A DNA stretch of 64,000 bases from Paramecium sonneborni (taxonomy: Eukaryota; Ciliophora; Oligohymenophorea; Peniculida; Parameciidae): assembly GCA_905182985.1 (NCBI GenBank), contig CAJJDN010000102.1:203235-267234 (forward strand), given 5' to 3'. The notes below the pieces were generated by a model. It searched no databases. It saw only the letters and a list, made by a program, of their open reading frames with translations, and was not told the DNA's origin. Every line of letters starts with the position of its first letter. The first letter of the stretch is position 1. Of the stretch, positions 57,934 through 64,000 are shown piece by piece. A program made the position numbers and the translations under genes.

Positions 57934-58767
57934 TCAGATACCTAGAGCCTCAAGTAACTCTTTTTTTTTCATTCCTCTATAACACCAAACAACATGAACA
58001 TTAGAGAACAACTGTTGCAATCTCTTGATTCTCACATATTTTAACAGAAAAGCTTTGATAGTTTAATTTTCAAATTCATCTGGATACATGAATACATAAG
58101 CTGAATCACCAATCTTTAAATCAACTAAATTATTATCTTCAATAAAAAAATCTTTATATTAGATATTCAATTCTCCTATAAAATAATCCAAAGGCAATTC
58201 TGTACAAAAGATCTTACCTTATGAAAAATTTAACAAATCTGGATAATATAATCCAAGATCAGATAGGAAATATTTTTAATAAAGAATGTTGATATTCATT
58301 TTTTATTGCTCCTGTTTTTAGCTAACGAGTAATTAGTTTAGCCTTTATAAAATTTCTTATTCATTCGTGATATTCCACTTTTTTTATTTTTATATAACCA
58401 AAGTATATGCTAAAGGTAGAACTTCTGCTAAAGTAATTTATTCTTCTTTCATTGTTGTTGTAAAATGCTTATCCATGAGATTTGGATTATCAACTATGAT
58501 TGAACATGCTAAACTTTCAATTGATTTTCTATAATTAGTTCTCCAATTTTTAGAATTAGGATCATGAGTAATATTTCGAATGAATTCACTTTTTTCAATA
58601 TTTTTCTCCATGTAATTAATGACTTCTTGACTCTCTTAGAGTTTTTGATTAAACAAACTACTCATTAGAAATGGTCCAAATTTCTTAATAATAGAGCTTG
58701 GAGAATCTAATTGCTCTACTTTTCCAATAAGCTCAACTAAGTTATGTCTCAAGAATGAAAATTTCAT
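57934..58767 (-). CDS. Unrecognised protein, 277 aa
   Basis: Single exon of 278 codons. Starts MKFSFLRHNLVELIGKVE; helical N-terminal part (FGPFLMSSLFNQKLQESQ), middle VLPLAYTLVIQKQKKWN and a globular C-terminus (YQKYFLSDLGLYYPDLL, IFCTELPLDYFIGELNIQ, YVFMYPDEFEN, KKELLEALGI). No catalytic motif or known domain seen. Even composition and absence of TGA make it a confident gene. Confidence 0.75.
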
Positions 58768-59503
58768 ATTAAATAAAATATAATTTTTCATTTTGAAAAA
58801 ACAAAAGTATATTATTTTATTCTGATATTTTTCATTATTATTTTAACATTGAAATTTACAATTATAATAATAATAAGATAAAAACAATTAATTATGCTTT
58901 TCAAAATAGCAAAATGCTTTAATTTTTAATAAATAAAAAAAAGTAACTTAAACTCATGACAATTAGTCTATGCAGTTCTAAATATATAAAGGAGTTTTTC
59001 ATTATTTTATTCTGTGCACATCTAATTTTCAGTTTATAATAATGTAATTGTGATCCATAAATTACTTTATTTGATGAAAATATTGAAATATTCGAACAAT
59101 TACTTAAATAACCAAATTAATGCTTGAAAATTTAATAAAATATCAGTTACCTAATCATTTATATAAATAATTTTTTAAAGAGTGTTTTTAAATTGAATAA
59201 TTAAATGTTAGAACATTATCATTTGCAAGGTAGTATGACTTATGTAGATTAGATCTGAAAAATTGTGAATTTATAGATTAATAATAATAAAAAATGATTG
59301 CTATATTAAATAGTGGATATATTGGAATGATTAGCGAGATATTAAATTTCCACCTATATTTAGTTAATAACAATAAGTAGATATATAAATAGATAATTAT
59401 TAAGAATGAAAAAGTAGATTGAGAGTAATAAGAAGTAATAATGAAGTGGAATAGAATTGTTGTATATATGAATATCATATATGCTTTTTTTATGTAGATA
59501 TGA
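58768..59503. other. AT-rich spacer
   Basis: About 740 bp between two minus-strand genes. No supported gene on either strand with the ciliate code. Confidence 0.5.
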
Positions 59504-60329
59504 TCATTCTCCAATTTAATCTTATTCAATTAATTATTCAGCTTATTGTACAGCATTATTAATGAAATCTTGAGGGACGGTTTAATGTTTACGACCATTG
59601 TTATCATTAATCCATGTGATTTCATATTCAAATTTCTTTTCTTTGAATTCTTCATGTGATAATATTAACCTGATAATACTACATAAATATATATACATTT
59701 TAGCAACATAAACTAAGGCATCTTAACATGTAAGATCTTTAAAATTTCTTCTCTCAAATTCCGATTTACAAATAGCTCTACCTTTTCCATGTGCACATGC
59801 ATGATAAGCATATTTGTTCCCAGATGGTTCAATCATATACAACTCATAACCATCAAAAGTATTATAACTGGCAATGAATGCTATAAATAATAAGAATAAT
59901 GTATACTTGCTGATCCAAATGGTCTTACTCCAGAATACATAGTATATGCATGTACATATTATGATACTCTATCAGATAAAACATTAGCTGATGCTGGAAT
60001 TGCATACATATCTTAATATTAAGATGCTTCTGCTTTTGCTCTCTATAAAATGTTTCTTCCATCTGGTAATTTACCACATAGTGCCATTCCAGTTTAATTA
60101 TCAATATTATATATTCTTTTATTTGTATTGTCTTCTAATAATCTAGAAAACTTCTATTTCTCTCCTGCCAATATCACACCATCTTTACATTTTACTCCAA
60201 TCACAGTCCTAATTACTTTTATTTTTATTACTCTGAATTTTCAACTGCTTTTGTTGCATATTCTACCTAATATATACGTCCTTCCTAAGAATATGTAGCC
60301 ACTGATAAATCATACATACTTCCACTCAT
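59504..60329 (-). CDS. psma3: 20S proteasome subunit alpha type 3 (PSMA3/Pre10)
   Basis: 249 aa with introns of 23 nt (after AVENSE), 26 nt (after PFGSA) and 27 nt (in VAKM|LILSHEEF); the frame closes exactly at 250 codons. N-terminus MSGSMYDLSVATYSQEGRIY, with QVEYATKAVENS: the alpha-subunit signature (YD...FSPxGR...QVEYA). Further family landmarks: GVKCKDGVILAGEKQKFSRL, NKRIYNIDNQTGMALCG, LSDRVSQYVHAYTMYSGVRP, YELYMIEPSG and GKGRAICKSEFE, closest in memory to PSMA3 (alpha7). Outer-ring, non-catalytic subunit that gates the 20S core in nucleus and cytosol. Divergent from the next gene with a 69-bp gap likely holding both promoters. Confidence 0.93.
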
Positions 60330-60398
60330 TTTTTTTAAAGATAATATTTAAATTTATTCACATAAGTATTAATTTATAATTTATATTATATAATACTA

Positions 60399-62120
60399 AT
60401 GGGATGCATGAATGCTTCAGGATACATCTCGGGACCTATTGAACCATTTTATTAATCTAATAAATCCAATTTTCAAACATTCCTAATTGAATAATTGACA
60501 CTCCTAGGATTCCAAGAAAGTTAAATTGTTATTTCAAAAAATATTGAAATCAAATACATGTATTAATATCAATATCTATGTATAGACCCTATCTTAAAGA
60601 ATTACAAACTTCCATTCATTAGGATATCCATTCACCATTCCATAATAATATTTATCTGGTGCCTGTATTAACCAATTAGCTTAGAGAAATTTACATCAAA
60701 ACTTCAGAATTCTTAATAAGATTTCATGATTACAAACTAAATACACTTATCAATAAACTAGGATTTAAATATCAAGCTCTTCTTAGAATTGGTGATCTCT
60801 TTCCAAAATAATTAAATTTAAGATTTTACAATAGTTAAATCCAAAAAGTTCAAATTGATCCTAACTTAATTATTGTTGTCATTAATTCAATTGATATTGG
60901 GTATCCTCTTTTGCAATTCATTAAAGAACTCAATCAAATATTTTTACTTGTTTTTCGTTAAGACGACAATGATAATTAACATATTAATTTATTCATTGAA
61001 ACCAATTCATTTCAAAAGTATTAACCCTTTTTTAATATATAGTTGTTCTGTGATTATTGGATTAGATGATAAAGAAGAAAGATATAATACTATAATTAAT
61101 CTTTATACTAAAGTCATTAAAAAATAAAAGAAAAATTAAAACTCTGATTCTCATTCTAGAATGCTAACTTAATTTTTAAATTAAGAAGATCAAGAATAAT
61201 TCTGGGATGACGGAACACTTGTTTTCAATATTTTAAATTCTACTCAAACTCATATTTCCACAAATACATCTATCATTAATATCTAAAATTATAAGATAAT
61301 ATCCATTAAACAATTTAACAATAAAGATTCCTAATTCCATTCTTAAAAGTCTTTACAAGATAAAAAACATATTGATTAATACACATACAAATCAATCAAA
61401 TAAATCATGATTAAAGAACTTATTTAAGCATTGTAATTGAAATCTTCGTAATTCTCTCAGTATTTCAAATTGAAATTGTCAACATAAAAAATTTATAAAG
61501 ATTTGAAATTATAATCAAAAATTTATATGCCTTCACAATTGAAATTATAAAATTCAAATTAAATTGAGAATAAAACTTAAGAAATATTAACCATAATCAA
61601 AAAAGCTTCATATGATACTTTAATTGTTAAATAATCCTCTAAATTTTAAATAGCCAATAAATAAAGAATTCTACAAATACTTCAATAAATCTTTAAAGAA
61701 TAAGATGTTAGTCAAATTAATATTGTTATCAATTCCATCTTACATATATAATGGAGTCTTGGAGATGAAATTATTAATAGTCAATTTAATATTCAAAATT
61801 AGAATTGTCAAAATTATAAATATAAATGGAAAATGATCAAGTTTTATGATAATTACAAAATCACTAACCTTTCTTAACCAAAAAAATAATACATATTCTT
61901 TTAGGCTAAATAATTAATAAAATGTTTAACTCGAAAATGTGATTTAGAAATTTTAAATAAAATTATTAATCAAATTATACTTGATAAGTGGAGCATCTAT
62001 GAAGAATACTCACCAATTTGTGATGTTTATCAAATTTCATTTATTAATTCAACATCAGTTGATGAAACTTCGTAGTATCAAGAAAAACTAGATAAAATAG
62101 TAGTTTCATAAGAGGTATGA
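60399..62120 (+). CDS. Large unrecognised protein with myristoylation-type start
   Basis: About 560 aa. Starts MGCMNASGYISGPIEPFY, a possible N-myristoylation/palmitoylation site. A 26-nt intron near 60556-60581 shifts into the coding-like frame YLKELQTSIHQDIHSPF ... LIIVVINSIDIGYPLLQF ... FIETNSFQKYQPFFNIQ. A second, very short intron near 61042-61057 is needed to return to the frame that ends ... IYEEYSPICDVYQISFIN ... KIVVSQEV at TGA 62118-62120. The long second half is Gln/Lys/Ser-rich with few folded segments (ISQINIVINSILHIQWSL). No domain recognised. The intron model is uncertain. Confidence 0.6.
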
Positions 62121-62163
62121 AATAATCTCTATTATTAAGAATCAATATTTAATCATTTTTTTA

Positions 62164-62850
62164 ATGGATTACTAAGATCCATAAAAAATTAGTCAGCTTG
62201 ATTAAATAATTTCACTTCCTATGTAGATGGATACTAAACTTATTATTTTAAGTAATTCTGAATTTGATAATGATAATTTTGAACAATTATTAAATAAGAA
62301 GAAAATAGAAAAAAGAATTTATTAAAAGAATATTTAATTTTGGTTCCCAATTTCATCTTAAATAAATGAAATGTAATTTTCATAATATTTGGAAATTTTT
62401 TATAATCTAAATTAAAAAGAGAATGTAATAATAGTCAACAATAATAATTAATTATGTCATAAGATTAATGGTTTTCATCTTATAACAATGCTGTAGGAAA
62501 GAAATTATCAAGAAGATGATAAGAAGAATAATAATAATAATGGAATGAAGAATTAACAAAGACTTTAACATAATGATTAATTAAAAAAGGCTAGATAATA
62601 ATTGAAATAGAATATTGAGAAAGAGATTAAGCAACAATAACAATTATCATTATAGAATGATTAAGATCATTCAACAAATATGATTTTAGATTTTTAATGG
62701 GCTAAAGAGAAGACTATCAAATTTGATGCAGAGGAAAAAGTATAAGTAGTTTAAAAATAATATTTGAAACCAATTTTCAACAATAATAGTGGAATATAAT
62801 TTGAAATATTTTAATAGATAATTTCTAATAAACAATATGATTTTCATTGA
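62164..62850 (+). CDS. Gln/Asn-rich protein, 228 aa
   Basis: Single exon, 229 codons, 43 bp after the previous stop. N-terminal half looks folded (MDYQDPQKISQLDQIISL; TKLIILSNSEFDNDNFEQ; QFWFPISSQINEMQFSQY; QLCHKINGFHLITML), then a Gln/Asn/Lys-rich helix and an acidic/aromatic C-terminus (NSGIQFEIFQQIISNKQY). No family recognised. Confidence 0.65.
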
Positions 62851-62950
62851 TTTGGAAATTAAAATCATACTTCATTAATTAATTTGAGTTTATTTATTTA
62901 TAATAATAAAATTTTATAAAAGATCTTATAATTTCCAAAAAAGTCTTTTA

Positions 62951-63172
62951 ATGAGGTTAAAAAATTAAGAATAGAATAAGAAAATTAAGAATACAATATT
63001 TTCGGAAAAAAAGAATAAATAATCATAATTTTATAATAATAATGATATTGAAGTTGATGATTAATTAAATTTTATTGATGAAAAGAATGAATTAAATGAT
63101 ATAAATAAATAATTTTCTCTTTTATAAATATAAATAATAATAAATGCAATAAAATAACCGTGTTATTTATGA
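62951..63172 (+). CDS. Possible small protein or 5' exon (73 aa)
   Basis: Open from ATG to TGA over 74 codons: basic N-terminus then Asn/Asp/Gln-rich (NNNDIEVDDQLNFIDEKNEL). It overlaps the likely start of the next gene at 63144 in another frame. Could be an upstream exon of that gene. Weak support. Confidence 0.3.
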
Positions 63173-64000
63173 GTTAGAAGATGATGAAGATATAAAATAG
63201 GCACCCTTCCCAAAGTCTTAAGTAATATGATAAATTTAATAATGAAAGACCATAAAAATAGATAGAAAATTGGGTGCAGTGTAGTATATAAAATGGGGAA
63301 CTCTTTATAATTATTTCTTTTCTTTTGATCTAAGAAAGGGGAGGTTGTTATGTTACAAAACATAATAATCAAACAGTTATAATAATTATTATTCATTGAA
63401 TAAAGGAGATTTTGTTAGAGATGAAGTTGATATCTAAAAATGCGAACAATCTTTAAGAAAGAAAAAAAATTATTAATAGGTTAATGACTAGAAAGTAATA
63501 AAAAAGTTTATAATATAAGTCAGTGATATATGTAAGAACAGCAAAAGGTAGAGTATTTAAATTGATGATTGAAGAAAATGAAAATTATGATAAGATTTTA
63601 GGATATTTGTAGATTTGTTTTTCATCAAAAATGTAAAATGTAAAAGCATTTTATGCTCTTTTGGGAATAGGAGTAGTAAGAATTGATGGAAATGAATTTT
63701 AATTAACAACAGGAGTTGTTGTGTCTTTAAATGATTGGTCAATAAACAATAATAATAATTATTTGTTAAAAAATGACAATGGATTTAATTTATTAATAAG
63801 TAACATAGAATTACTGGGAGGGATAATAGGATCATTTTATAAATAACAGGAAATATTAGGAATTATATTTAATCCATCTAGTTAAACAATTGATATCATT
63901 TTATTTGATAATTTTTAGTAAATATCAATAATAATAAAATAGAAATCCTAAAATTTTACATTAAGCAATATTCAAATTAGTTAAATTTTCAAAAAAGAAA
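63144..64000 (+). CDS. Unrecognised protein, truncated by the window end
   Basis: Begins MQQNNRVIYELEDDEDIKQ. An intron after PFPKSQ (27 or 40 nt, donor GTAATA) and one of 30 nt (GTTATAATA...AATAAAG) lead into a long open frame: LISKNANNLQERKKIINR, SVIYVRTAKGRVFKLMIE, FYALLGIGVVRIDGNEFQ, GVVVSLNDWSINNNNN, NLLISNIELLGGIIGSFY, QQEILGIIFNPSSQTIDI, still open at base 64000. The C-terminal part reads like a beta-rich globular domain. I cannot name the family; the 3' end is missing. Confidence 0.6.

Noticed and set aside
60873..61127. Hydrophobic plus-strand ORF starting MLSLIQLILGIL
   Set aside because: The +1 frame in the same stretch (LIIVVINSIDIGYPLLQF) is more protein-like and joins the flanking exons through a 26-nt intron.

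Overview
This window looks like a somatic (macronuclear) scaffold of a ciliate, most likely Paramecium. Three things read directly from the sequence point there. In nearly every clear gene TAA and TAG lie inside long conserved reading frames and must be read as glutamine, so only TGA stops translation. Genes are broken by tiny introns, mostly 21-28 nt, of the form GTA...TAG/AAG. Base composition is very AT-rich (roughly three quarters A+T), with densely packed intron-poor genes on both strands and spacers often below 100 bp. Standard-code ORF calls are therefore useless here; all models below were read by hand with the ciliate code. Species is not determined, and exact starts and a few introns are uncertain.

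Layout. 0-3 kb: coiled-coil protein, pseudokinase-MORN protein, C2H2 zinc-finger protein (all minus). 4-11.3 kb (plus): SPA17-like RIIa/IQ ciliary protein, two tandem Ser/Thr kinases, small unknowns, an ATAD5/Elg1-like clamp-loader ATPase, and an Enhancer-of-zeste (CXC-SET) histone methyltransferase. 11.3-19.7 kb: ankyrin-repeat protein, REEP/Yop1-like membrane-shaping protein, several unknowns, and a SUMO-type (Ulp1/SENP) protease. 20-24 kb: a gene with a possible TFIIS central-domain-like segment, and a calpain with two N-terminal zinc fingers and a glutamine-rich linker. 25-32.2 kb: three adjacent cysteine-rich genes, two of which join a catalytically dead otubain-like domain to repeated RING/IBR-like zinc modules. 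32.3-36.4 kb: nucleotide-sugar-transporter-like gene, divergent (10 bp) from a pseudokinase that is followed by its apparently active paralogue. 36.8-43.2 kb: two paralogous membrane proteins and an OSCA/TMEM63 channel. 43.4-46.9 kb: a broken PRPF4-like WD40 gene and a threefold near-identical repeat with assembly gaps. 47-54.4 kb: EF-hand protein, a gene-poor 2.5 kb, coiled-coil protein, RBR E3 ligase with membrane segments, alpha-tubulin acetyltransferase, PB1-ZZ protein. 55-64 kb: cytochrome b561 / cytochrome b5 / FAD-NAD reductase fusion, proteasome subunit alpha type 3, and several unknown genes, the last running off the end.

The most striking observation is in the 44-47 kb repeat. Copies 1 and 2 carry a 65-bp segment bounded by TA dinucleotides that copy 3 lacks exactly, leaving one TA. 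Its ends fit the Paramecium IES consensus (TAYAGYNR) at 7 of 8 positions each. This looks like an internal eliminated sequence seen in both the retained and the excised state; the resulting assembly bubble probably explains the duplicated contig ends and the Ns.

Functional themes are cilia and microtubules (SPA17-like, tubulin acetyltransferase), ubiquitin/SUMO/proteasome (otubain-RING proteins, RBR ligase, Ulp1, proteasome subunit), chromatin and replication (E(z), clamp loader) and signalling kinases including two pseudokinases. No bacterial-type operon, CRISPR array, rRNA or tRNA was seen.
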